Assembly: GCA_009823505.1 (NCBI GenBank)
Contig: VZQC01008830.1
Span: 23,535-87,534 of the forward strand
Source: Rhizomys pruinosus
Lineage: Eukaryota; Chordata; Mammalia; Rodentia; Spalacidae
Direction of reading: 5' to 3'
DNA: 64,000 nucleotides
The position numbers and the translations under genes are program-made. Below, piece by piece: positions 1 through 10,600 of the stretch (positions are counted from its first letter, which is position 1; each line of letters opens with the position of its first letter). A model generated the notes under the pieces. It did no database searches, was not told the origin of the DNA, and saw only the letters and a list, made by a program, of their open reading frames with translations.

Positions 1-2765
1 TATGACTATAGCCCTGTAGTATAGTTTGATGTCTGGTATAGAAATCCCCCCTGTATTGCTCTTTTCACTCAGGGTTGCTTTGTCTATTCGGGGTCTTTTG
101 TTGTTCCATATGAATTTAAGATTTTTTTCCAAGCCTGTGAAGAATGTCCTTGGGATTTTAATTGGGATTGCGTTGAATCTGTATATTAATTTGGGTAAAA
201 TGGTCATTTTTCCTATATTAATTTTTCCAATCCATGAGCGTGGGAGGTCTTTCCATCTTCTGATGTCTTCTTCAATCTTCTTCTTCAGGAGCTTATAATT
301 TTTGTTGTAGAGACCTTTGGTGGTTTTCGTTAGGTTTATTTCTAGGTATTTTATTGTTTTTGAGGCTATCGTGAGTGAGAAGAACTCCTTGTATTCCTTC
401 TTCAATTGCGTGTTTTTGGTGTAAAGAAAGGCTACTGATTTTTTAAGGTTAATTTTGTAACCCGCTACTTTACTGAAACTTTTAGTCATTTCTAGGAGTT
501 TTCTTGTGGAGTTTTTAGCATCCTTTAGGTAAACTATCATATTGTCTGCAAAAAGGGATAGTTTTACTTCCTCTTTTCCAATTAATATTCCTTTAATTGC
601 CTTTTCTTGCCTTATTACCTTAGCCAGTGTTTCAAGCACTATATCGAAGAGGAGTGATGACAAGGGGCAGCCTTGCCGGGTTCCTACCTTTATGGGGAAT
701 CCTTCTAGCTTTTCTCCATTTAGGATGATACTGGCTAATTTTGCTTTCTTGCCTTATTGCCCTAGTGAGCATTTCAAGCACTATATTGAAGAGGAGTGGC
801 AATAGTGGACAGCATTGTTGTGTTCCTGCCTTTAAGGGGAATGTTTCCAACTTTTCTCCATTTAGGATGATGTTGGCTGTGGGTTTCTTGTATATGGCTT
901 TGATTTACATTGAAGAATGATCCCTCCAGTCCAATTCCCTCTAAGACTTTAAGCATGAATGGATGCTGGATTTTGTTGAAAGCTTTTTCTGCATCAATTG
1001 AGATGATTGTGTGGTTTTTGTCTTTAAGTCCATTTATGTGTTTTATGATATTTATTGATTTACGTATGTTTAACCATCCCTGCATCTCTGGTATGAATCC
1101 AACCTGGTCATGATGGATGATCTTTTTGATGTGGGTCTGTTTGCGATTTGCAAGTATTTTGTTGAGAATTTTTGCATCTGTGTTAACGATATGGGTCTAT
1201 AGTTTTCTGTCTTGTTTGTGTCTTTGCCTGGTTTTGGTATTAGAGTGATGCTGGCTTCGTAGAAGGAATTTGGGATATTTCCCTCTTTCTGTATCATTCT
1301 GAAAAGTTTGAGTAGTAATGGTTGTAAGACCTCTTTAAATGTTTTATAGAATTCTGCCATGAAACCATTTGGGCCTGGGCTTTTTTTGGTTGGGAGGTTT
1401 TTTATTACATTTTCAATTTCCTCAAATATTATGGGTCTCTTTAAGCTCTCAATCTCTTCTTGGTTAAGCTTTGGAGAATCCCAGAGTTTCAGATATTCAT
1501 CCATTTCTCTTAGGTTTTCAAATTTAGTAGAGTATAGGTTTTTGAAGTATTCTCTTATGATTGTCTGGATCTTTTTTTTATCTGTTGTGAAATTTCCCCT
1601 TTCATCACAGATGCTATTGATTTGGAGGTGCTCTTTCTTTCTTTTGTTTAACTGGGCTAGAGGTCTGTCTATTTTGTTTATTTTTTCAAAGAACCAGATT
1701 TTGGATTCATTGATTTTTTTGTATTGTTTTCTTTGTTTCTATTTCATTGATTTCTGCTCTGATTTTTGTTTTTTCTTCCTGTCTGTTGGGTTTAGGATTC
1801 ATTTGTTGTTGCCTTTCAAGTGTTTTTAGCTCCAGTGTTAGATTGTTTACTTGTTCTCTTTCTGTTTTCTTTTTAATGTGGGCCCTTAGGGCTATAAATT
1901 TCCCTCTTAGGACTGACTTTAATGTATCCCACAGATTTTGTTGTGTTTTTTTGTCATTTTTGTTTAGTTCCAGGAATGCTTTTATTTCATTCTTTATTTC
2001 TTCTCTGACCCACTCATTGTTCAGTATTGTGTTGTTTAGTCTCCATGTGTTCTTATAGTTAGTAGGGCTTACCCTGGTGTTAATATTGAGTTTTATTGCA
2101 CTGTGGTCTGATAGAATGCATGGAATAATTTCAATCCTTTTGTACTTGTTGAGGTTTCTTTTGTGTCCCAGTATGTGGTCAATTTTGGAGAATGTTCCAT
2201 GGGGCGCTAAGTAGAAAGTATATTCTCTGGTGTTTGGATGGAATATTCTGTAGATATCTGTGAGGTCCATTTGGGGTATTGTGTTGCTCAGTTCTGATGT
2301 CTCTCTGTTTATTTTTTGTTCAATTGAAGGTGGCTCAGTGGGGTATTGAAGTCCCCCACTATTAGCATACTGGGATTAATCTGTATCTTGAGGTCCTGAA
2401 GGATTGTATTTATAAAGTTCGGTGCACCAGAGTTTGGTGCATAAATGTTTAAGATTGTGAGATCTTCTTGGTTAATTGATCCATTGATAAGGATATAATG
2501 GCCTTCTTTATCTTTTCTGATTAATTTTACTCTGAGGTCTATTTTGCCTGATATTAGAATAGACACTCCTGCTTGCTTTTTGGTACCATTTGCTTGGAAT
2601 ATTTTTTTTCCATCCTTTCACTCTAAGGTGCTGTCTTCCTTGAGGGTGAGATGGGTTTCTTGAAGGCAGCATATAGATGGATTCTGTTTCCTAATCCATT
2701 CTCCCAGTCTATGTCATTTGATTGGGGAGTGTAGACCATTGATTTTTAAGGTTATTATTGAGAGA
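1..2765 (-). pseudogene. L1-a ORF2 remnant (endonuclease and reverse transcriptase)
   Basis: ORF2 of L1 normally encodes an APE-like endonuclease, a reverse transcriptase and a C-terminal Cys-rich domain, used for target-primed reverse transcription. The endonuclease start is readable near 2765-2600 (SIITLKINGLHSP, with an intact QETHL motif). It continues at 2566-2309 with NIYAPNSG and VGDFNTPLS. RT blocks lie at 2270-1707, 1504-1070 and 1085-774, in different frames because of indels. The RT active site, normally FADD, reads FADN at 541-552, so a catalytic Asp is lost. A stretch of about 143 bases (607-749) is repeated in tandem at 750-890, just upstream of the FADN block in coding order. 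No frame is long enough to give a functional protein. Confidence 0.92.
607..890 (-). repeat. 143-bp tandem duplication inside L1-a ORF2
   Basis: The stretch starting at 607 (ttgccttattaccttagcca) recurs at 750 (ttgccttattgccctagtga). Both continue through 'ttcaagcactatat' and 'gaagaggagtg' to 'ttttctccatttaggatga'. The copies have diverged from each other. The duplicated part is the RT block just before the active-site motif. Confidence 0.85.
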
Positions 2766-3054
2766 TGTGTGTTGTTTCCTTTCAACTTATTTTTTTGTTT
2801 GCATTATTGGTCTAGGTATTTATTTACTCTGTTATGCTTTTGGTAATTTCTTTCTTGGGTTGCTTAAGGATAGTTTCTCTTTTCCTCTGTTCTTTGAATT
2901 ACTTTGAGTATTTTCTGAAGTGTCGGGTTTTTTTTTTTTTTTCATGTGTTATTTCATTTTGTTTATATCCTGAAAGATTTTTCTTTCTCCTTCAACTATG
3001 ATTGACATTTTTGCTGGGTATAGTAATCTGGGTTGGTATCTAAAGTCATTTAGT

Positions 3055-4008
3055 ACTGGGCATACTTTGTCCATGTTCTTCTGGCTTTCATGGTTTGCAC
3101 TGAGAAGTCAGGTTTGATTCTGATGGATTTCTCCTTATAAGTAACTTGTTTTTCTCTTGTGTCTTTCAGTATTTTGTTTTTGGTTTTTTTTTTTTTTTGG
3201 GTGTCTAGCATTTTAACTATAATATGGCAGGGGGAGTTTCTTTTCTGGTCTTGTCTATTTGGTATTCTATGTGCTTCTTGTATTTCTATGGGTTTGTCTT
3301 TTTTCAGTTTGGGGAAGTTTTCTTCTATTATTCTGTTGAAGATCTGATCAATACCATTCTTTTGGGGTTCTTCTCCTTTGTCTATCCCTACGATGCGGAG
3401 GTTTGGTCTTTTCATAGTGTCCCACATTTCTTGGTTTTTCCACTCCTGTGTTTTTTTTTTTTTTTTCATAATCTTTACTTGAGGTTTCTAGCTGCGCTGT
3501 GTTATCCTGTAGGTCTGATATTCATTTTTCTGCTTCTTCCATTCTGCTTCTAAGGCTTTTTACCATCCTTTCCTACTGATTGGATGAATGTTCAATTTCC
3601 TTTTTTATTTGATCCTGCGATTTCTTCAGTATTTCCACTTCCTTTGGAGCTTTTCATTCTTTTCTTCTAGCTCCTTGCTTTGCTGGTCAGTTTCTTTTTT
3701 CCTTTCAGCCTGAGATTTTTTCCTGTTTTCATTTCCTTCCAGAGTTTGTATTTCTCTTCCTCTAGTTCTTCTCTGAGTTTATCAATCTCTCCTTTAATTC
3801 TTTCCGGAGTTTATCATTCTTTCCTTCTAGTTCCTTCATGAGTTTTTCGTTCTCTCCCTTTAGTTCTTGGATTTGTTCTTTATAGTCTGAATATGTCTAC
3901 AATTGTTCTTCTAAGGTCTGTATCTTGGTTCCCTTCCAGGGAGATCTCATTGTTGATCTTCTAGAGGAGTGGTTGAGTTTGGTGGGGATTTATTTTGAGG
4001 TTTTCCCA
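3055..4008 (-). pseudogene. L1-a ORF1 remnant (RNA-binding protein ORF1p)
   Basis: ORF1p is the trimeric RNA-binding chaperone that coats L1 RNA. The likely start is the ATG whose complement ends at 4008, giving MGKPQNKSPP; this lines up with the ORF1 start of L1-b (MGKANNKSPP). The middle (about 3900-3500) is Lys/Glu-rich and heptad-like, as expected for the coiled coil. The RRM and C-terminal domain are in one 139-codon open stretch (3469-3050), including NLRIVGI, IIEENFPKLKKDKP and EAHRIPNRQD. Poly-A expansions (read as poly-Lys) and frameshifts break the frame. It is a non-functional remnant. Confidence 0.9.
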
Positions 4009-4706
4009 TATTGTTGTTTTTCTGTTGTGTTTTTGGCATGTGTATTTTTGTTGTTGTTGTTTTCCCCCTTTGTTTATTTGTTTGCTTTCTTTTGCTAATC
4101 TCAAATGTTAATATGGGGGATTGGTTGGTCACTCAGTTTGCTTCCAGTTGGTTTCTTCCTCAGTTTTGGCTATGCAGCCTCCAATCACTGATCACTGACA
4201 CTGCTGTATCCTCCCAACAGTTTTTTATTATTTTATTTTATTTTATTTTATTTTTTATTTTTTGTTTTTTTCGAGACAGGGTCTCCCTGTAGCCCCAGCT
4301 GTCCTGGAACTCGCTCTGCAGACCAGGCTGGCCTTGAACTCACAAAGATCCGCCTGCCTCTTCCTCCCAAGTGCTAGGATTAAAGGCATGCGCCACCACA
4401 CCCAGCCCTCCCAACAGCTTTAAACTGCAGCACCAGCAGTTTAATCTTTCCACCTCAGTATCAGTAGCTTGGGGGGGGGGGGTTGAATCCTTTGGCTGGA
4501 GCACCGGTCCCCTCTTGGGTGGCTGAGCACAGATAGTGTGTGCCCTTGGCTGACATTCTATCCACACATGCAGTTCCTCTCTATGGTCCTAGTGTTGGAT
4601 GGCCCCTCCGAGGTTGGCCGCCAGCCAACCACCTGCACAGCATAGACTGGCCTTGGTGGCTGGGCACAGGTAGTGTGCACCCCTGGCTGACCTTCTTATC
4701 CACGTT
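4009..4706 (-). promoter_or_regulatory. L1-a 5'UTR with two promoter-like monomers
   Basis: This lies between the ORF1 start and the point where L1 similarity stops. In plus orientation, 'ggctgagcacagatagtgtg' at 4521 and 'ggctgggcacaggtagtgtg' at 4659 are each followed by a similar 'cttggctgac/ccctggctgac' block ending in 'tccac', 138 bases apart. The spacing suggests two units of a tandem-monomer promoter, as known in mouse L1. The monomer sequence does not resemble those of L1-b or L1-c. A G run lies near 4470-4482. Confidence 0.6.
4221..4406 (-). mobile_element. B1 SINE nested in the L1-a 5'UTR
   Basis: 7SL-derived B1 in minus orientation, with a long T-rich tail at its left end and the body 'gagacagggtctccctgtag'. 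It is flanked by the 11-bp target-site duplication cctcccaacag at 4210-4220 and 4407-4417. Confidence 0.93.
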
Positions 4707-4717
4707 CTTAAAAAAAA

Positions 4718-4786
4718 GGCTAAAATGGGCAAAAATATTTTATTGATTCTTGAAAATTCCATATGGTGCATTTTGATCACATGTTT
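4718..4786 (-). mobile_element. Old L1 3'-end fragment
   Basis: 'ttttattgattcttgaaaat' followed by 'cattttgatcaca' resembles the complement of an old rodent (Lx-like) L1 3' end. It is short and diverged. Confidence 0.45.
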
Positions 4787-4895
4787 TTTGAGACAGTGTC
4801 TCTCACTGAAACCAATTGGCTAGACTGGTGTGCCACTGCACTTTTGCAATTGCCTCCCAGTGGGGAAATTATAAGCTTGTGCCACCATGCTCCGC
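4787..4895 (-). mobile_element. Diverged B1-like SINE
   Basis: 'tttttgagacagtgtctctc' ending in 'ttgtgccaccatgctccgc' has the outline of a minus-strand B1, but the middle is poorly conserved. Confidence 0.5.
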
Positions 4896-5035
4896 TTTTT
4901 TTTTTAAACTGTGAATACTGGAGATCTAAACTTAAGTTCTTATGCTTTCATATAAAGTGATCTACAGACTGAGCCACCTCCGCAGTCCCCATCTTCATTG
5001 TAATTGTCATGTAAAGTAGTAGATTTATTTATGGC

Positions 5036-5190
5036 TTTTTTTTTTTGGTCTTTTTGAGACAGGGTTTCCCTGTAGCCCTGGCTGGCCTGGTTCTCCCTCT
5101 GTAGACCAGGCTGGCCTTGAACTTACAGAGACCCGCCTGCCTCTGTCTCCCGAGTGCTAGGATTAAAGGCATGTGGCACCACACCTGGTG
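5036..5190 (-). mobile_element. B1 SINE
   Basis: Near-complete minus-strand B1: T tail, 'gagacagggtttccctgtag', 'gaccaggctggccttgaact', and an end in 'ggcatgtggcaccacacctgg'-type sequence. DNA from 5191 to 5640 holds no recognised feature. Confidence 0.93.
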
Positions 5191-5640
5191 TATTTATGGC
5201 TTTTTTATACCTACTAGGTTTGGGGAGACTTTCCCTCCCTCCTCTCTTTTCCACCACAAATAATTAACCCTCTCATTTTCATTTCAGATGTGTTCTTTCC
5301 CTACTGTTCACCCTTCAATTATTTGTGCCCTCTCATGGATCCCTTTCTGGTTTCCTGGAATCTACATGCACATCTACATGCATACATACATGAAAGTTAG
5401 AAGGTAAGATCTCCTTATAAGACAGATTGTCATATAGTTCAAACATAAGTTTCCATTTCACATCAATTTGACATCCAATGCTTCTAGTTACCAAGTATAA
5501 AAGTAGTTTTTCCTTTTTAAATAAGTAGCTTTTTCAAACAACTTGGTATGAACTTAATTTATCCATGCTCCATCTCTTATCATCTATTTATTACGGTCTT
5601 GATAAAAATGCTTCTCAGTGTATGTATAAAAAGAAAAAGT

Positions 5641-5815
5641 GGCTGGGCATGGTGGTGTATACCTTTAATTCTAGCACTTGGGAGGCAGAGAGAGGTAGAT
5701 CTCTGTGAGTCCAAGACCATCCTGGTCTACAGAATGAGTTCCAGGACAGCCAGAGCTACAGGGAGACCTTGCCTCAAAAAGACAAAAAAAAAAAAAAAAT
5801 AAAGAAAAGAAAAAG
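5641..5815 (+). mobile_element. B1 SINE
   Basis: Plus-strand B1 starting 'ggctgggcatggtggtgtat' and ending in an A-rich tail (aaaaagacaaaaaaaa). The body carries the usual 'acttgggaggcagag' and 'gagttccaggacagcca' blocks. Confidence 0.94.
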
Positions 5816-6027
5816 TGAATAGTATTTTTTCTAGTGCTGTTCATTTCAAACTTAAAAGTTGTGCTCATACTTCACTGAACAAAGCTTATTTTCACATAAG
5901 AAAGCATTGTCAAAACATTAGCAAGATTTTAAAAAGAAGCAACAACTGTATTTTCTCCACTCTTCAAAATGAAAAACATAGGATAGGAGTGTCAGGAAAC
6001 AAAGGTGAATAAATGAGACTATAAAAA

Positions 6028-6238
6028 TAATTTATTATTTTTATTTTATGTGGACGAGTGTATTGCCTGCAGTTGCATAAGTGCACTTGTGTCATACAGT
6101 GCCCATAGAGGTCAGAAGAGGGCATCGGATCTCCTGGAACTGGAGTTATGGATGGTTGCTAGCTACCATGTGGGTTCTAGGAACTGAGCCCAGGTCTTCT
6201 GTAAGAGTAGCCAGTGCTCTTACCCACCAAGAGCCCCT
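6028..6238 (-). mobile_element. B2/B3-type SINE
   Basis: Minus-strand tRNA-derived SINE with an AT-rich 3' end, 'gaggtcagaagagggcatcg', 'ggaactggagttatggatgg', and an end in a degenerate 'ctcttacccaccaag' A-box region. Confidence 0.85.
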
Positions 6239-6604
6239 AAATGAGACTTTATGAAGGAGAAAAATAGTAGTCAGATTATTCCCAGTTCTAAGCTAATTGC
6301 TTTGCCTAATGTTTTGTACTTCAGAGTATCCTTTATTATAAGCCTGAGAATCACTGTCCTGTTGTATTATATACATGCAAGTCTTTTAAATGCTGTGGAA
6401 TACATGTTATTATCTAAGTATTATACTAAAAAGTGACAAGGTAGGATGTTCACAGTATGCCAACAATTGGGAAAAAATAACATTACACAATAACCAGTAG
6501 AGTAGGAAGCTAAAATATAAGTACATACATTCACAGAAGAATAGAATATAATTTCTCAAATTATCAACAATGGATTACTCTCAGTTGTAGAAATAAAGAT
6601 TATT

Positions 6605-6665
6605 ATTTTGATGCTGGAGATGGAGGTCAGGCTCTTGTGCATACTAAGTAAGTGCTTTACTGGAG
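6605..6665 (-). mobile_element. ID-like tRNA-derived fragment
   Basis: 'gatgctggagatggaggtca' to 'agtgctttactggagttac' resembles a reversed ID/tRNA-Ala-derived head. It is short and diverged. The rest of 6240-6960 shows nothing recognisable. Confidence 0.35.
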
Positions 6666-6965
6666 TTACACCTACAGTTGTGAAATGATCTCTATTTTTC
6701 TTTGTGTTTTTCTGTATTTTTAATGAATATACATTTTTGCCACCAGGAAAAGAAAATTAGAGGATAATGTTCCTTTTTGTAAGTACTATGTAGTGGTATG
6801 ATTGGTGACTGCTTAGAATATATGTTCACATCTTACTTGCTAGAATCTATGAATTTGACCTTATTTAGAAAAGGAATCTTGGTAGAAGATTAAGGGTCTC
6901 ATGAGCTTATTTTATATTCTCCTGCTTAGGCCTTAAATCCAATGACAAGTGTCTTTCTTTGTTTA

Positions 6966-7183
6966 ATTTTTTTTTTATTTTTTATGTGTATGAGTGTACT
7001 GTCTGCAAGTAGGTCTGTGCACCTGTGTCATGCAATGCCGCGGAGGTCAGAAGAGGGCGTCTGAGTCCCCTGGAACTGGAGTTAAAGATGGCTCTTAGCT
7101 ACCATTTGGGTGCTGGGGCTCAAACCCGGGTCCTCTCCAAGAGCAGTCAGCGCTCTTAGCTGATGAGCTATCTCTCCAGGCCC
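6966..7183 (-). mobile_element. B2 SINE
   Basis: Minus-strand B2 with 'tgtgtatgagtgtactgtct', 'gaggtcagaagagggcgtct', a single 'ggaactggagtt' block, and an end in 'gagctatctctccaggcccc'. Confidence 0.93.
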
Positions 7184-7398
7184 CGACAACACAGACACCA
7201 AGGAGAAAGACTTGTGAGAAATGCAGAGCTAAGGAGATAAGCTAAGGAATACCACCAGAAGCCAAAGCTGAGAGAGTCAGACCTGGAGCCGCCATAGGAA
7301 GTGCAGCCTTGCTAGCTTCTTGCTTTGAATCACTGTCCACACAAAGAAACCTTTTCAAGGAATTTGAGTTTGTGGTAGTTTGTTACTACTGCTGTGAG

Positions 7399-7596
7399 AA
7401 ACTCAGGTAAGGTGCTATCTTGCCTTTTCCATAGCGACCAGGTTGGATCTCTGGACACAGCCAGAAAGAACTTGTTGTTAGGTGAGAAGGCTGTCTGTGT
7501 GACAGTCACATTGTGGAAAACCAAGTTCTGCACTTGTTTCCAGGAAGTGGTGTTCCAAAACATGATGACTGCGTGTTCTTTCTTAGCTGCCTGCAG
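7399..7596 (-). pseudogene. Elp2: Elp2-derived fragment (Elongator subunit 2, WD40 protein)
   Basis: ELP2 is a double WD40-propeller scaffold of the Elongator complex, which modifies wobble uridines in tRNA. Read on the minus strand, about 65 codons strongly resemble a blade of the C-terminal propeller: [20 protein letters not shown], then [17 protein letters not shown] and [12 protein letters not shown]. Similarity ends after PEF at 7399, where unrelated sequence follows up to a stop. The open frame is too short for the ~800-residue protein and no neighbouring exons were found. Upstream in coding sense, the similarity starts right after 'tcctgcag' and a pyrimidine-rich stretch, which looks like a splice acceptor. 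It could therefore be a duplicated exon rather than a processed retrocopy. No splice donor is seen at the other end. Family identity rests on recall of ELP2. Confidence 0.75.
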
Positions 7597-7659
7597 GACA
7601 GAGTTCAAACATTCCATTAATAGAAGGAGAAATAAAGCAAAAATTACAGATTAAACAAT

Positions 7660-10600
7660 GAATGTTGTTTCTGTGGGTATACTTTAATAGATCTATTTAC
7701 ATATCCCCTCAAAAAGCCTCCAAAACTCCTAGAAGCAATGAAGACTAATGTCTAGGAAGAGGTAGAGAAAAGTGGGATTAGAAAAGATGAGTTGTGGGGA
7801 ACCATGCCTTAACTATAATGCTTGAACTTTTCAAAAGAAAGATCTGTGTGTAATGTTTGTAATTAGTAGTTTGACTGCAGGCTGGTTACTCAATGCACAT
7901 GAGCCTCTGACTTGGGGGTTTTCTCTGGCTTTCCTCAGTGCTGGTTGACTATGTTCATCATCCTTAAAGGACCATGTTGTGCCCTGCCCCAAACTCTGTC
8001 CATTTCAAATTACTTTACCTCCTCCTTTCTACTCATCTTTTCTTTGCTCTCATTTTGTGGACTTTCCTTTGGATCATTGGACTTGTAGTTGACTGCACTT
8101 ATCATATGGTCCAGTCTAAGAACTTGTCCTCCAGTTTTATTTGACAATTAAACCTTTATACTTGACATATTCACAAAAGGGCCTTATTGCTTGCCTAGGC
8201 TCTCTGTATTTTCAAAGGAGACACAGTGACTTTCAGAAATCCTTTTAAATATCTGTAGTAACTTAAAGAAGCTACATGTGGACACCAATACCCAGACTAT
8301 GTAAAAATCCATAATTATCCCATTAGGAGAGAAAGGGAAAGTCTTTAAAACAGCATGAGAAAAAGTCATTCCCAAGATCACTGAAGAGTCTTCTCAAATG
8401 ATAAGATCTGAATATTTTACAGATATTTAGTTGTTTCTGTTTTCTGAGGAACTGGGGACTTGACAGCCTATTGTTCCAGCTCGTACCCCATGTCCTGCTG
8501 TTGTTCTCGTAATCTGCTGGTGCTGCTACTGCTGTTAACGGCTAGTTCTATCCTCAGGCCTTCGCTCCCACTCTTTTCTGTGCCTGGACAGAGGGTCTTG
8601 TCTCTCCTGGCTCTTCTTACTTGACACACTCCCTTGCACTTAATTGTTCTGACATATATGAACCATTTCCTGACTTGCATGTATGCCGTATTTTCCAGGC
8701 TGGTCCAGTTACTAGGCCTGGCTTCTTGTGTTTCTATAGGACCATGCTCTCCACAGGTAGGATCTCTTTGTTAAGATGGAGGCCTTTTCAAGTTCAGGTT
8801 CAGTCATAATAGTATTTTCACCAGACAAAAGAAAAGGAGATGAATAAACTAAACTCTCCTGTGAATGGAAAAAAATTTCTATGGCTGAATAATCTCTGCA
8901 AAGAAAGGTACAAGCAATCCAATGCCTTATAAATCTTTTATTTTCTACCCATTGGATCTATATGCAAAATTCCATATGCAAAACTCATTTTCTCTTGCAA
9001 GGAATAAAAAGCCTGCAGAAGCTGATACTAAAAAGTTGAGCAGAGACCTCTCATATTTGAAGAAAGGCATGCTTTCAGTGATCATAATAAGAATGGAAAT
9101 TATCTATGTAATGGTTCCTATAGTGCTATGTGAGCTGCTTGGAGGAGGCAAGATCTAGAGTCCCTGTACTCAGTGCAATGGTTGCTCCCTAGATTGTGGA
9201 ATGAATAAGTATGCTCCTCATCACCCCATTGGGCTTTGTTAAAGAGCTGTGAAGACAGAAGCAGAAGTACTTTGATACTAGACCTGATGTTTGTCTGGAT
9301 TAGTGTCCTGGAGCTCTTCAGACCATCTTATCACTTATCTCAGAGGCACAAACACATGACAGGATTTTTAGCAGTGGAGAATGGGAAAAGCTGATAATGT
9401 TAGCTCTTTTTTCAGTCTAGAAAAAACTATCAAGGAGCTCCGTGCTGGGGTATGATAAGGCTACTACTACACACAATGGGAGAAATCAATGATAAGTTCT
9501 TATGGGTCAATAAACACAGTGGCACCAGAGGAGAGTTTGCTGAGAAACCAACCAATCACCTTTCATCCTAGTAGCTCTACAAAATAAGGCCCAGAATTTT
9601 AGAAACAATTGATGGAAGATGGTGTATGCAGACATGTTCAAACTATTCTGTTCAGGCCAAAGGAAAGAGGCGCTGTTGTGAGTTACTGCCACCAGACAAG
9701 CACAAAAACCTGAAAGCAGCCTCATAGCTATAAGGTCCCACATGGAATGGGACAGGAGTATGCAGTTACTACTCTTGCAGTCCAGGGCCATGCCAAATTT
9801 TGTCTTACATATGAGTTTGAAGAAATTGTGTCTGGAGTAGGAATGCACTTTATAATAAGGAAGGGAAGAAAGAGTATCAAGAACTAGAATATTGATCACA
9901 TAGGCCATTTCTCTGAAAGGCAGTGTTATCTGGAAGCTAGAAAAGCATAAAGGGAGAAACAAAGAGGATAGCAAGTTATCAGGGGTTTAAGTTAGCGCCC
10001 CAAGTGAGTTGTTGAGTAGAGCCGCAGTCTGCATGCATTGGTGTGCTTCACTGGGCAGGAAGAATACTCATAAAGATACCATTCCCAACTTCCTAGCCCA
10101 TGTTATATTAGTTAGGGGCTAAAAACCTAGTTATCTTAGTTCAGGGCTAAAAACCAGAAAGAATTTAATGTTTCACATTTGGGAGTAGAATCCCACCAAA
10201 TGCAATATTGTATTAAAGGGTGAATCTGCAGATGATATATTTTTCATAAACCATAGTACAACACAATGCTGTTCAATTCAACAAATATAATCTGGACTGT
10301 ATTTCATGAATGTAACACCCCCTAATTAGAATCCAGAGGATTGAGAGCTAAACATTATAGTCTATGCTCTCACTAAACATCTAGCATCTCTAGAAAATAT
10401 GTGGAGAGGGACTAGAAAATATGGGTCACATTTCAGACATGAGCAACATAAGAAAAGTGACAGGAAATGACTCTGAAAAGACAGGTTGAGATGTCAGCCA
10501 GCACAGTGCAGTGTATAGAATATCTTGGAAGTGTAAAGAGATTGAGGTCACTGTATTTCTCTAAGTAGGGATTATGTGTGCCTGACTTACTCTGGTGTCA

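Larger units (their letters stand above)
1..4706 (-). mobile_element. L1-a: LINE-1 retrotransposon, 3' part cut by the window edge
   Basis: On the minus strand the order is 5'UTR (about 4706-4009), ORF1 (4008-3055), a short spacer, then ORF2 (about 2765 to position 1), where the window cuts it inside the reverse transcriptase. The fragments match the conserved L1 order of coiled coil, RRM, endonuclease and RT. Both frames are broken by many small indels, so the copy is dead and fairly old. A B1 SINE lies in the 5'UTR. The 5'UTR holds two copies of a ~50-base motif 138 bases apart, which suggests a monomeric promoter. Because the 5'UTR is present, the copy was probably full length when it inserted. 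The 3'UTR and tail lie outside the window. Confidence 0.93.

Noticed and set aside
9507..9974. 155-codon minus-strand frame as a candidate gene
   Set aside because: No recognisable domain, no splice or promoter context, hydrophobic low-complexity composition; most likely chance.
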